A stretch of 51,680 bases of DNA, taken from Candidatus Parabeggiatoa sp. nov. 2. Lineage in GTDB: Bacteria > Pseudomonadota > Gammaproteobacteria > Beggiatoales > Beggiatoaceae. Location: the NCBI GenBank assembly GCA_002085445.1, contig NBMI01000102.1, forward strand, positions 1-51,680, in the 5' to 3' direction. The notes under the pieces are model-generated. The model was not told the DNA's origin, ran no database searches, and saw nothing but the letters and a program-made list of their open reading frames with translations. The stretch's first letter is position 1. The number at the start of each line of letters is the position of its first letter. This document shows positions 25,569 through 33,963 of this stretch, in pieces. The translations under genes were made by a program, and so were the position numbers.

Positions 25569-28109
25569 ATGATTAAAACACTAGAAGCGACTTTTGATGG
25601 TAACGCGCTACTTCCTGATGAACTTCTGGCTTTACCACCTAATAGTCGTGTACAGATAACGATTGAAACTGTCACTGTTCCTCACCTCAATCCTTCGGAA
25701 ACGACCAAAAAGATTCGCGTCGAAAGTACCACTTTAGAATCTGAAAAAAATACTGAATCGGAAATCAATCAGGCGCTGTATGTCCAATCTTTGTTTTTTG
25801 CAGAATTGGCACGGCAAGAAACGGAAATCGGTAATGCAACCTTTGGGATATTATTGGCTTTGGAGGCTTTGCCTAAGTCAATGTCCCAACCTAACCGCCC
25901 TTATGTTGTTGAAGCCGAAGCGCAACTCTACCAAGCGATTTATAATCTACGTGAACAGGCGGTGCTGACTGGGCATGAAAATAGTGTTACTCACGCGGCT
26001 TTTAGTTCGGATGGACAGCGCGTTGTTACCGCATCGAGTGATGGCACGGCTCGTTTGTGGAATACTAAGACGGGACAAGCACTTGCCGTACTAACGGGGC
26101 ATGAAAGTCCGGTTACTCATGCCACTTTTAGTCCGGTAGAAGCCTATCTCGTTACCGCTTCTGGTGATGGTACGGCCCGTTTATGGGATGCTAATACTGG
26201 TCAATCGCTTGCCGTGCTTTTAGTCCATGAAAGTCCGATCACTTATGCTACTTTTAGTCCAGAAGGCAAACATATTGTTACGGCATCCTCTGATAAAACG
26301 GCACGCCTGTGGGAGACTCATACCGCCAAATTATGCGCTACACTCAAAGGCCATAAAAAGGTTGTGGTTAGAGTGGCCTTCAGTCCGGATGGACAGCGCA
26401 TCCTCACCGTTTCAGCGGATAAGACGGCCGGCCTGTGGGATGTCTCTACGGGTAAACAACTGACGGTGTTATCCGGATATCTGACCGGTTTTATTGGTTC
26501 TCTAGTCCACTTGACTGAACGTCTACTTTCTTTCAAGAAGGTTGGTAAAAATCGTTTGACTTTTTTCCTAATGGGGAATAAATATCTAAGCCGTCTGATA
26601 GGGCATAAACATGATGTGCTTCATGCCGCTTTCAGTCCTGATGGACAGCGCGTCGTCACAACATCAGATAATAACGTTGCCCGTTTGTGGGATGTCGAAA
26701 CCGGCAAACAACTCCGGGTGCTGAAAGGACATACAGATGATGTCCTTCAAGCGACTTTTAGTCCTAATGGACAGTATTTAGTTACTGCCTCAGCAGATGA
26801 GACGGCCCGTATTTGGAATGTCAATACTGGTCAACAACTTACCCTGTTGACTGGGCATAAAAGTGCAGTTATTAAAGCCGCTTTTAGTGCTGATGAACTG
26901 CATCTGTTGACCGTCTCAGATGATGGTACGGCCCGCCTGTGGAATGTCAACACGGCTAAAACAGTTACCATACTGGTAGGCCGCCAAGATGAGGTGAATT
27001 ACGCTGCTTTCAGTCCGGATGGACAACAAGTGGTGACCGCTTCTAGGAATAACACGGCCGGCCTGTGGAAGGTGAACATTGGCGTACCTATCGCCATACT
27101 GGCTGGGCATGAAAATCGTGTTAGGCAAGTTGCCTTTAGTCCAGATGGACAACGTCTCTTGACAGCGGACGATGATAATAGGGCCTGCTTGTGGGATGTC
27201 AACACTGTGACGGCCGGCGCTGATACCGTTTACTTGTGGGATGTCAACACGGGCAAACAACTTGTTATGCTAACCGGGCATGGTTGGGGAGTGACTCACA
27301 CGGCCTTTAGTCCTGACGGACAGCGCCTTGTCACCCTATCAAATGACAAAGTGGCCCGCCTGTGGGAAGTCAGCACGGGCAAACTATTGGCTAGGCTGAC
27401 TGGACATAGGGAAAAAGTCACTCATGCGGCTTTTTGTCCGGGTGGACAACACCTCGTCACGACTTCATTGGACATGACTGCTCGCCTGTGGGATGTCAAC
27501 ACGGGCAAACTACATGCCGTGTTGGCCCAACCGACTGATATCAGCGACTGTGAAGTTTACCATGCGGCCTTTAGTCCGGATGGACAGCTTGTGGTGACGG
27601 CCTGTCGGAATAACCGGGCACATTTGTGGGATGTCAACCTTGGCGCACACATCGCGGTACTAATAGGACATAAACGGCGCGTCACTTATGCGGCCTTCTG
27701 TCCGAATGGACAGCGTGTAGTCACCGTCTCTGAAGATAAGACGGCCCGTCTCTGGGAGGCCGATAGCGGTAAACCACTCGCCGTGCTGACGGGACATGAA
27801 AATGATGTTTATTATGCCACTTTCACGGATGATGGGCAGCGCGTACTCACTACTTCTGCGGATAAAACGGCCCGTCTGTGGGATGTCAAGACGGGCAAAC
27901 TACTTGCCGTGTTGAGTGGACATGAAGGAGAAGTTTATTGTGCGGCTTTCAGTCCAGATGGACAAGCCATCGCGACAGCCTCAGCCGATAACACGGCCCG
28001 TCTCTGGCGTATTTTTCCCACCACTCAAGCTTTAATTGATTATGCTCGTCAGATTGTTCCGCGCCAACTTACCCCGGCACAACGCAAGCAATTCTTTTTA
28101 GAGAGATGA
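25569..28109 (+). CDS. WD40 beta-propeller protein with an antitoxin-like N-terminal strand domain
   Basis: About 846 residues. Residues 1-36 (MIKTLEATFDGNALLPDELLALPPNSRVQITIE) look like the small DUF104/AF2212-type domain normally found alone as an antitoxin. After a variable linker, EIGNATFGILLALEALPKS and RPYVVEAEAQLYQAIYNLREQAVLTGHE form the helical bridge that in other bacteria joins a STAND NTPase or protease to its propeller. From about 130 to 820 there are roughly 15 WD40 blades (FSPDGQRVVTASxDxTARLWDVxTGK), enough for two propellers. No NTPase or effector domain is present. I prefer ATG 25569 to the GTG one codon earlier. The blades are highly similar to each other, suggesting recent internal duplication. 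Confidence 0.85.
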   Translation: MIKTLEATFDGNALLPDELLALPPNSRVQITIETVTVPHLNPSETTKKIRVESTTLESEKNTESEINQALYVQSLFFAELARQETEIGNATFGILLALEALPKSMSQPNRPYVVEAEAQLYQAIYNLREQAVLTGHENSVTHAAFSSDGQRVVTASSDGTARLWNTKTGQALAVLTGHESPVTHATFSPVEAYLVTASGDGTARLWDANTGQSLAVLLVHESPITYATFSPEGKHIVTASSDKTARLWETHTAKLCATLKGHKKVVVRVAFSPDGQRILTVSADKTAGLWDVSTGKQLTVLSGYLTGFIGSLVHLTERLLSFKKVGKNRLTFFLMGNKYLSRLIGHKHDVLHAAFSPDGQRVVTTSDNNVARLWDVETGKQLRVLKGHTDDVLQATFSPNGQYLVTASADETARIWNVNTGQQLTLLTGHKSAVIKAAFSADELHLLTVSDDGTARLWNVNTAKTVTILVGRQDEVNYAAFSPDGQQVVTASRNNTAGLWKVNIGVPIAILAGHENRVRQVAFSPDGQRLLTADDDNRACLWDVNTVTAGADTVYLWDVNTGKQLVMLTGHGWGVTHTAFSPDGQRLVTLSNDKVARLWEVSTGKLLARLTGHREKVTHAAFCPGGQHLVTTSLDMTARLWDVNTGKLHAVLAQPTDISDCEVYHAAFSPDGQLVVTACRNNRAHLWDVNLGAHIAVLIGHKRRVTYAAFCPNGQRVVTVSEDKTARLWEADSGKPLAVLTGHENDVYYATFTDDGQRVLTTSADKTARLWDVKTGKLLAVLSGHEGEVYCAAFSPDGQAIATASADNTARLWRIFPTTQALIDYARQIVPRQLTPAQRKQFFLER

Positions 28110-28471
28110 AAAATGAAAAATGCCAATATATGACATAAGTTTATAATTTTAAAATAAATTTAATGAATGGGCCCTTCGTCAACAGGAGTCCAAGATAAAT
28201 CTTGGACTCCTCGTCTATTGGCAAGGCGAGCCTGGAACGAATCGCTTCTCATCTATCAGGAGTCGTTTGGCAGTCGTCCAAACTAACGTTTGGCAGTCGT
28301 CCAATCTACGCAAAAGTTTTTTGAAGCAAAAACTTGGCAGTCGTCAAACTAACGTTTGGCAACGCTCTTAAATCCGTCCAAACGCCAGGAAGGCATGCCC
28401 CCAATCTACGCAAAAGTTTTTTTACAATTAACTCAAGTTTGGACCCCTGCCAAGTTTGGACTCCTGCCAAA
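28110..28471. repeat. Palindrome-rich region between the WD40 gene and higA
   Basis: No gene. At 28185-28210 is an 11-bp-stem perfect palindrome GGAGTCCAAGA-TAAA-TCTTGGACTCC. From 28265 to 28471 several CCAAACT/AACGTTTGG and CCAAACTAAAGTTTGG units follow, partly in tandem with a segment containing CTACGCAAAAGTTTTTT that occurs twice. The last palindrome provides the stop codon of the antitoxin gene to its right. Confidence 0.65.
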
Positions 28472-28807
28472 CTAAAGTTTGGTTCCCTGCCAAAGATGAC
28501 CATGCAAAGCATTCATGGCCGCTCCGGGCGCATTCTTAAAAATGGTCAATAAAACACGTACCGGGCCGGTTAAGTTTCTATGCCCTTGTTCCCATCCTTC
28601 TAAAGTGCGTTTACTAACGCACAGTAAATCGGCAAACTCTTGTCGGGAGAGGCCCATTTTTTCACGAATGGCCTTGACATTGGTACCGGTGTGTAGAAAT
28701 TCACTAGCCGGCGCTAATTCGCCACGCGACATTTTGGCACCTTCTTTAGCACTTTGCATCAATTCTGCAAAAGTTTCATCATTCATTGTCTTGCTCATGG
28801 TACTCAC
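28472..28807 (-). CDS. HigA/XRE-type antitoxin with repeat-derived C-terminus
   Basis: A 111-residue protein with a helix-turn-helix of the XRE family: VKAIREKMGLSRQEFADLLCVSKRTLEGWEQGHRNLTGPVRVLL (residues about 44-87). This is the HigA2/NadS pattern, antidote and DNA-binding repressor of a RelE-like toxin. It lies downstream of and overlaps its toxin gene (28779-28807), the reversed toxin-first order typical of HigBA. The last residues, WQGTKL and TAG, are read from a CCAAACTAAAGTTTGG palindrome (stop 28472-28474). An internal Met (MSKTMNDE) is an alternative start. Confidence 0.9.
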   Translation of the reverse strand: MSTMSKTMNDETFAELMQSAKEGAKMSRGELAPASEFLHTGTNVKAIREKMGLSRQEFADLLCVSKRTLEGWEQGHRNLTGPVRVLLTIFKNAPGAAMNALHGHLWQGTKL

Positions 28808-29120
28808 TTTCTATCAATTTGTTGAGTTCTGATTTTTGTTGACTGCTCAGGTTTTCTTGCTCGTTTTCTAAAACGGCAAAGAGCAAGTATATTTCGTCAT
28901 CTTGGCTGTTGGGGTTATGCCAGTAGTAGATAATTCTGGCACCACCGCTTTTCCCTTTGTTACCTACGGCCCATCGTATTTTCCTAACGCCACCGGTATT
29001 TTTTATAACAACACCAAGATTAGGACTATCAGTCAAAGCTTGACGCATTTGGGCATATTCATCTTTCGATAGTAACTGGCTAATTCTTTTATCGAAAATG
29101 CTTGTGGTTTTAAAATTCAT
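28779..29120 (-). CDS. HigB2/RelE-like toxin
   Basis: A 113-residue protein of the RelE/HigB superfamily, ribosome-dependent mRNA endonucleases. The central strand region GGVRKIRWAVGNKGKSGGARIIYYW and DEIYLLFAVLENEQENLS are typical of the HigB2 branch, which is usually paired with an XRE antitoxin as here. It is first in its operon and overlaps the antitoxin gene by 29 bases. Length is normal; no inactivating change is seen. A promoter should lie in the 270-bp gap upstream. Confidence 0.88.
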   Translation of the reverse strand: MNFKTTSIFDKRISQLLSKDEYAQMRQALTDSPNLGVVIKNTGGVRKIRWAVGNKGKSGGARIIYYWHNPNSQDDEIYLLFAVLENEQENLSSQQKSELNKLIESEYHEQDNE

Positions 29121-29389
29121 GGTTTGTTCCTTGAGATTGACGGCGCATTATTATATACGTCATTGACGTATTTTCAAGCGATTAAATCCTTAAAATCGTA
29201 CGCACGATAGCTTTACACTGGGGTGGTGAAAATGATTAGCTCTCTATGCCCCACCGATTTTGGATGAAAGAATTTTGGATGAAATGAGTAAATAATAGGT
29301 AATTCAATTACTTACCTAATAAGTGTCTATCCGGAAAGAATTTAGTTTACCACCCTGTCATTTCTTTGATCGGAGAAATATTTTGGTTA

Positions 29390-29989
29390 TCAAGCTGATA
29401 TATGCTTTACACAGATAAATCCTAGTTCCTTTATGAACTCGTCAAGAGAGATAGAACCTTTTTCTTTTAGGGCCTCGTCGGCGTTGGCATTGTCAATACA
29501 GTCTTCCAATTGTTCTATTACGTCAACGGCTTGTATTGGAACGCCCGCAAAAAAAATTTTGTCTTGGTACGTTAACGTGATAGGTGCTTTTTGGGCCGCG
29601 GCGCGATCAAGTAAGTCAGCTAAGTTTGGTAGAGTGTCAGTCTTTTCACGCGCTGGGGCCTGTTCAGTGCGACTTGAGGCATTATAGGTACTGTCAATGC
29701 AATCGGACAGTTGTTTTATGACATCAACATCCGCTATCGGAACGATGGCTAAAAACACGTTTTCTTCGTATGTTAATGTTAGACGCTTTTTGTCAGTCGC
29801 TTGACTTTCAAGTATTTCTTCTAAGCTGAGTGGTGCGCCAATGGTTTTAGCGGTATGAGTCGTGCGTTCAATAGTTTCTTTAACCGCGAGGACTATCGCT
29901 TCGGATTGGCTAGAGAGTCTTCGCAGAAGCATCAACCGATGTAGGTTGGTTTCAAAATCGGGGGGTGTCGTCATGTTAAGTTGGAACAT
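29390..29989 (-). CDS. Hypothetical protein with internally repeated antitoxin-like segments
   Basis: About 199 residues from ATG 29989 (the longest frame would use TTG 30004). Residues about 1-50 (PPDFETNLHRLMLLRRLSSQSEAIVLAVKETIERT) look like a ribbon-helix-helix-type region. Two similar segments follow, KKRLTLTYEENVFLAIVPIADVDVIKQLSDCID and KAPITLTYQDKIFFAGVPIQAVDVIEQLEDCID, about 70 residues apart, so the C-terminal part arose by duplication. It ends with SLDEFIKELGFICVKHISA. I do not recognise the family. A truncated copy lies immediately upstream at 30201-30380. It sits within a toxin-antitoxin cluster but has no adjacent toxin. Confidence 0.6.
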   Translation of the reverse strand: MFQLNMTTPPDFETNLHRLMLLRRLSSQSEAIVLAVKETIERTTHTAKTIGAPLSLEEILESQATDKKRLTLTYEENVFLAIVPIADVDVIKQLSDCIDSTYNASSRTEQAPAREKTDTLPNLADLLDRAAAQKAPITLTYQDKIFFAGVPIQAVDVIEQLEDCIDNANADEALKEKGSISLDEFIKELGFICVKHISA

Positions 29990-30200
29990 AGTGTATTTTC
30001 TCAAAAAAGGTTAACTGAGGGAGTTGCAAAACGCAGCCGCAAGCGAATAGCTAAAACGGAGTTCATGCCCTTCTTGTCGTCATTCGACCAGTCTCGTAGG
30101 GTGGGTTAGCAATGCCGCACTGAATCAAACATTATCCCGAATCCGACTGCTTAGCAGTCCCACCATTCATATCCCTGAAAATAGGCAACACGCTTAAACC

Positions 30201-30380
30201 CTAAATAAGATTAAAATTGAGTGGTGCGCCAATGGTTTTAGCGGTATGAATCGTGCGTTCAATAGTTTCTTTAACTGCGAGGACTATCGCCTCGGATTGG
30301 CTAGAGAGTCCTCGCTGAAGCATCAACCGATGTAGGTTGGCTTCAAAATCGGGGGGAGGTGTCATGTTAAGTTGGAACAT
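30201..30380 (-). pseudogene. Truncated duplicate of the 29390-29989 gene
   Basis: From ATG 30380 the frame repeats the first 55 or so residues of the neighbouring gene with few changes (PPDFEANLHRLMLQRGLSSQSEAIVLAVKETIERT), then diverges to NFNLI and stops. The upstream flanks also match (TTAACTGAGGGAGTTGCAAA at 30010-30029 and about 30399-30418), so the duplication includes the 5' region. The C-terminal repeated domains are missing. An isolated N-terminal ribbon-helix-helix-like peptide could in principle still be made. Confidence 0.75.
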
Positions 30381-31020
30381 GGTGTATTTCCTCAAAAAAG
30401 GTTAACTGAGGGAGTTGCAAAAACGGAGTTCATGCCCTTCATATCGTCATTCGACAGTTTGAATGCAATTAGCCGTGGCGGCGAATGGGTTCTACGCGAG
30501 CCAGAAAGTCTGGCATAGAGATTTTTTGGTTATCAAAGTGATAGACTATTTATTCTCGCGTCGAAATGACACTTAAGACTGATGGCCGTCAATTGTGGGC
30601 CATATCGCATAATGGCTCAAGGAATATCAACTCATGGCCCTTAAGAAACCGTTTCTTCCTTGTAGTTGACGGAGTTTGTAGTAGCGAGTAATGCCACGTA
30701 GCCAGCCTTCGCTACGCGAACCGAAGATCAACGTAGTTAAACCCACCTACAGATATGAAGCGCGACAGAGGGCCATAACTTAATTTGAAAGTCTCCAAAG
30801 TATTTTATGGCCCTCAAAATCGATAGTCTAAATAACCCTAACATTTTTATGTAAATAAGCCGCGTATCACTACTCTGCCAAACGCTAGTTTGGACGACTG
30901 TTTGGACTCCTGCCATCCTTACGTTTTACGACTGCCAAACGTTAGTTTGGACGACTGCCAAACTCAAGTTTGAATGTCATTGGCAGTGCGGCGGCGAATA
31001 GGCTCTATGTGGGCCATAAA

Positions 31021-31091
31021 ACGACAAGGATTGGGTATAAGCAGGGATGACTTGTTTGATGAAATCCGTTTTTATAAACAATCCTTGTCGT
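31021..31091. mobile_element. 71-bp hairpin element, copy 1
   Basis: Inverted ends ACGACAAGGATTG and CAATCCTTGTCGT with a 45-bp interior that includes GGGTATAAGCAGGGATGACT. Essentially the same 71 bp is at 32497-32567, and a truncated copy is fused to the vWA-like gene at 34525-34584. The ends resemble those of the ~190-bp family B elements, so this is probably an internally deleted relative. Both full copies are followed by the same 34 bp (31092-31125 and 32568-32601). Confidence 0.8.
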
Positions 31092-31125
31092 TATTGCTCC
31101 TAACGATTTCTAGGTTGTCGTATTA

Positions 31126-31321
31126 ACGTGAGCTCGACTTTTCAATAACTTATAATATTAAACCCTTAGCATTAATACGTGAATAACCCTTATTTGTGGG
31201 CCATCAACTGGAATGAACCAGTACAGTTTAGGTGTTTGGTTTTAAACTGATTGATAATTAAGTCATTATCACTCAATAATTGATATAACTAATACATTGA
31301 TATTTAAAGTCGAACTCACGT
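31126..31321. mobile_element. MITE family A, copy 2 (196 bp, 5-bp TSD, empty site known)
   Basis: Ends ACGTGAGCTCGAC and GTCGAACTCACGT (one mismatch), flanked by TATTA at 31121-31125 and 31322-31326. The sequence just left of it, from 31092, is repeated at 32568-32601. There TATTA occurs once and continues directly as TGTTATTT, matching TGTCTATT to the right of the element. That locus is the uninterrupted target. It has no coding potential. It shares interior blocks with copy 1 (10556-10804) but is 53 bp shorter. Confidence 0.92.
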
Positions 31322-31445
31322 TATTATGTCTATTGGACACGTTGATTGCTAACTAGCGGTTGGAAACGAGAAAAACATCGAGTCCAATTGCAAACGCCAT
31401 CTGGCCCAAATAATCTTCTGCGCGGTAACGAGAAAACTAACTTGG

Positions 31446-31715
31446 TTATACGGCCACTTGAAATGTTCGGCCAATTTCTTGAAACCCATAAGTTTCTTGA
31501 GCTTCATAAGGCGCGGCCATTTTTTCAAGTTGCGCTTCGATTTTCTCAAATTGCCTTACCGTCTCTGGCGTGTACAATCTTTCTCCACAGTGGAGACAAA
31601 CGGCCGCATTAACGATCAAAAAAGCGGTATTGTTACCGCCCGACAGAACTTCTTTTATTGGCTTTTCAATGAGTTCGGAACTGCCACAGGTTGGGCATTT
31701 TTCGACATACTTCAT
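31446..31715 (-). CDS. YgiT-type zinc-finger antitoxin
   Basis: About 89 residues from ATG 31715, chosen because AAAGGAG precedes it. It has two CxxC pairs, CPTCGS (near residue 6) and CLHCGE (near 42), in the context of the MqsA/YgiT N-terminal zinc domain (PVxxVLSGGNNTAFLIVNAAVCLHCGERLY). ETVRQFEKIEAQ follows. Such short YgiT-type proteins are antitoxins for DUF4258 or MqsR-like toxins. Its ATG overlaps the stop codon of the DUF4258 gene upstream (ATGA). Confidence 0.88.
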   Translation of the reverse strand: MKYVEKCPTCGSSELIEKPIKEVLSGGNNTAFLIVNAAVCLHCGERLYTPETVRQFEKIEAQLEKMAAPYEAQETYGFQEIGRTFQVAV

Positions 31716-32026
31716 GATTTTCTCCTTTCTTTCCAATTAATCCAACGAGTTGGATCGGGACGATAAACCGTAATCAAAATTGCAATCTGGTTAACAGAAT
31801 CATAAGCCCAGACGCTATGAACTGGTTCACCCAAGGACGTGTTACCATATATTAAGCAACTTGGATATGGCTTATCATAAGAATAATCGGCAATGATTTC
31901 ACCGTTGTAGGTTGAAAATAAAATGTCATCCAAAGTCAAGGAATCATTCTTTGCTTCTTGTTTGGCATGACGTGTCACATTGATGCGATTTGATTGGATC
32001 GCTTCAGTAATTTCGTCAATTGTCAT
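31712..32026 (-). CDS. DUF4258-family putative toxin
   Basis: About 104 residues from ATG 32026 (MTIDEITEAIQSNRINVTRHAKQEAKND). The frame is open to 32128 but the upstream codons do not fit the family. TxHAxxEAxxDxLTxxDIxxxxxNGEII, YPSCLIYG and PVHSVWAYD mark the DUF4258 family, RelE-fold-like toxins that are usually encoded just before a YgiT-type zinc-finger antitoxin, as here. The histidine of RHAKQEA is the most conserved residue of the family. The mechanism is not established. Confidence 0.8.
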   Translation of the reverse strand: MTIDEITEAIQSNRINVTRHAKQEAKNDSLTLDDILFSTYNGEIIADYSYDKPYPSCLIYGNTSLGEPVHSVWAYDSVNQIAILITVYRPDPTRWINWKERRKS

Positions 32027-32712
32027 GGGTTGCTCTGCATAGTCATTGAGATAATTGAGAGTCTTGTTGGATAGGAAAAACATAGTTAAACCCATCATTT
32101 TAAAGAATTTTGTTGGTGGGTTTAACACAGTTTCCCAACGGGAAAGCTCTCGCTCTACCCAGCCTACGAACTACAAGGATTGGGTATAAGCAAGGATTTT
32201 TTCGTTGCCTTTACGAAGTTCCGAGTGAATCGTTATTCATGCCCTTCTTGTCGTCATTCGGCACTGTCGGTTTGAACGCGATTGGTAGTGCGGCGGCTAA
32301 TGGGTTCTATGTGGGCCATAAAACAACAACAAGGATTGGGTATAAGCAGGGATTTTGTCGTTGCTTTTGCGAAGTCGTTCCGAGTGAAGCGAAGTCAAAC
32401 GGTTTGTCGTTCATGTCTTTCTTGTCGTCATTCGGCACTGCCGGTTTGAACGCGATTGGCAGTGCGGCGGCAAATGGGTTCTTTGTGAACCATAAAACGA
32501 CAAGGATTGGGTATAAGCAGGGATGACTTGTTTGATGAAATCCTTTTTTATAAACAATCCTTGTCGTTATTGTTCCTAACGATTTCTAGGTTGTCGTATT
32601 ATGTTATTTCTTACTTGACGCTTCTTTGCAATGAAGAAAAGAAACTACTCACTTATGCTTGCTCATCGTTTTGGGAAGGGCGAGCTAATCCTAAATAGGC
32701 GTATAAGTCGGG
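32027..32712. repeat. Composite tandem repeat region
   Basis: Two to three tandem units of about 170 bp between 32160 and 32525. Each runs from ACAAGGATTGGGTATAAGCA through GAAGTCGTTCCGAGTGAA and TCTTGTCGTCATTCGGCACT to GCGGCGGCAAATGGGTTC. Pieces recur at 30445-30500, 30980-31090, 33427-33480 and 34435-34560. A 138-codon frame on the plus strand (32110-32526) translates the repeats and shows internal repetition (SSFGTxGLNAIGSAAANGF), but I do not call it a gene. The 71-bp hairpin lies at 32497-32567 and the empty MITE target at 32568-32605. Confidence 0.65.
32497..32567. mobile_element. 71-bp hairpin element, copy 2
   Basis: Same length and ends as the copy at 31021-31091, differing at about one or two positions (TCCTTTTTTA against TCCGTTTTTA). 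It is followed by the same flank, which here lacks the family A insertion, so the copies and their flanks were duplicated together before that insertion. Confidence 0.8.
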
Positions 32713-32958
32713 TTATTTTGGCCCAACATATTCAATTTCAATCGCTTTTTCGTCATCAAAAATATGCCACACCAGCCGATGGTTCGCGCCAAGCCACATC
32801 CGATAGTAATTAGGATGTCCAGTTAGTTCTTTGCTTTTTTGGGGACGGGGGTTATCGCTCAACAAAGCGATTTGTTGTTTGGCTATTGTTTTGATATGGG
32901 CGGGCAAGCATCGAATTTGATGGCGAATGGTTTTGTCAAAAATGATTTGATACGACAT
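32713..32958 (-). CDS. RelE/ParE-superfamily toxin
   Basis: An 81-residue protein (MSYQIIFDKTIRHQIRCLPAHI ... KELTGHPNYYRMWLGANHRLVWHIFDDEKAIEIEYVGPK). The pattern of a basic helical N-half, then KxLxGxPxYYRxxxGxxRxxW and a final strand ending YVGPK, is a RelE/ParE-like cytotoxic translational repressor. The start overlaps the stop codon of the upstream antitoxin (TAATG), indicating coupling. Whether it acts on mRNA or gyrase cannot be told from sequence alone. Confidence 0.82.
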   Translation of the reverse strand: MSYQIIFDKTIRHQIRCLPAHIKTIAKQQIALLSDNPRPQKSKELTGHPNYYRMWLGANHRLVWHIFDDEKAIEIEYVGPK

Positions 32959-33245
32959 TATAGCTCCTCCACCGCCTTCATAAATTCTGCACCTGATTGG
33001 TATCGCTCCAGTGCCTCGTCTGGATGTTGCGCTTTATACGCTTGATGGGCTTGCACGGCGTTCCACAAGGCCTCATCTTCTTCGGCTTCATCCTGAGTGT
33101 TGAGAGACTTGTATTCCAAAAAGTGAATGAATTGTAAAACGTCTGGCAAGTATTTAGGGGAGAGATGTTGTAAGGCCTCAACAATGGTGTCGGTTGTTAT
33201 TGTGGGAAATGTTGGGGTGATTTCTCGTGAAGTGATTGTTGTCAT
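32958..33245 (-). CDS. Antitoxin partner of the RelE-like toxin
   Basis: A 95-residue acidic protein. The middle segment TTDTIVEALQHLSPKYLPDVLQFIHFLEYKS resembles the DUF2281-type antitoxin core, where 'LPxxxLxEVLDFIEFL' recurs. The rest is an acidic helix-rich tail (QDEAEEDEALWNAVQAHQAYKAQHPDEALERY) fit to wrap a basic toxin. AGGAG stands at good distance from ATG 33245. First gene of a two-gene operon with the toxin. Confidence 0.75.
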   Translation of the reverse strand: MTTITSREITPTFPTITTDTIVEALQHLSPKYLPDVLQFIHFLEYKSLNTQDEAEEDEALWNAVQAHQAYKAQHPDEALERYQSGAEFMKAVEEL

Positions 33246-33558
33246 AATTGGTTCTCCTGTTATTGAAGTTAAGTTAAAATTTAACAGTATTGTCGTTGTC
33301 AGTCAAACGGTTCATCGTTCATGCCTTAGCACCTATCAGGAAAGTAAAAATCGTCATTTTTCAACACAGAGTCACTTCAGTATCACAGAGTAGCACAGAG
33401 CTTCGGTGAAATCTCTGTGAAACTCCGTGTAGAACAAGGATTGGGTATAAGCAGGGATTTCTTCGTTGCCTTTACGAAGTTTGTTCGAATCATTCAGGAA
33501 ACGATAAAAGAGGTGGATACGTGCCGCAATATCGGCTCCCTACGTTCGCTCTCGCCAG
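33246..33558. repeat. Repeat fragments between two toxin-antitoxin pairs
   Basis: Contains an imperfect duplicated segment with TCACAGAG / CTCTGTGAAACTCCGTG (33365-33430) and a fragment of the ACAAGGATTGGGTATAAGCA repeat (33432-33480). No gene is seen. Confidence 0.5.
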
Positions 33559-33963
33559 TTAGTGAGTCATCGGTTGAATGTTTGCTGTTACCCAATCTAC
33601 AAATGCGGCAAAACTCATTTCTTCTGTCAAAGATAACTTGCTTTTATCTTCTTGGTGTAGGTGGGGTATCTGTTCTCCCGCATGTTCTTTACCAATTTTA
33701 CCAGACTTGAGTCGAATCGCACGAGCGTCTGGGCTGTTATCAAACCCCGCTTCTACCCAGTCTCCGCGTAAGACATAATAGCGATATTTTCGTAGGCCAT
33801 CGCTAAATAATTCCGTCACAAATACCCGACAAGAACCGTATTTCGCATTAAAACGCAAAATAGCGCGTTTAGGTGTGATATCTGTTACATAATCAACTTG
33901 CTCAAAAGTTGTTTGTGCCAGCGCAATTAGGTCAGCAAAATGGTCTGTAATTTGTGTGTCCAA
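33559..33963 (-). CDS. TumE-like (DUF6516-type) putative toxin
   Basis: A 134-residue protein that appears to start at TTG 33963, overlapping the previous gene's 3' end by 37 bases. The core is RAILRFNAKYGSCRVFVTELFSDGLRKYRYYVLRGDWVEAGFDNSPDARA, followed by EQIPHLHQEDKSKLSL and AAFVDWVTANI. A strand-rich half with RYYVLR...GFDNSPD and then a His-containing 'PHLH' segment resembles the TumE toxin family. The assignment is tentative. Position as second gene after a small helical protein is consistent with a toxin-antitoxin pair. Confidence 0.55.
   Translation of the reverse strand: MDTQITDHFADLIALAQTTFEQVDYVTDITPKRAILRFNAKYGSCRVFVTELFSDGLRKYRYYVLRGDWVEAGFDNSPDARAIRLKSGKIGKEHAGEQIPHLHQEDKSKLSLTEEMSFAAFVDWVTANIQPMTH

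Larger units (their letters stand above)
30396..31445. other. Repeat-filled intergenic region with hairpin and MITE
   Basis: No gene. It contains a GGGCCAT-bounded hairpin at 30583-30650 (inverted copy of 18626-18687), an AGGGCCATAA hairpin at 30770-30823 and CCAAACT-type palindromes at 30880-30985. The 71-bp hairpin at 31021-31091 and the 196-bp MITE at 31126-31321 are listed separately. Confidence 0.6.
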
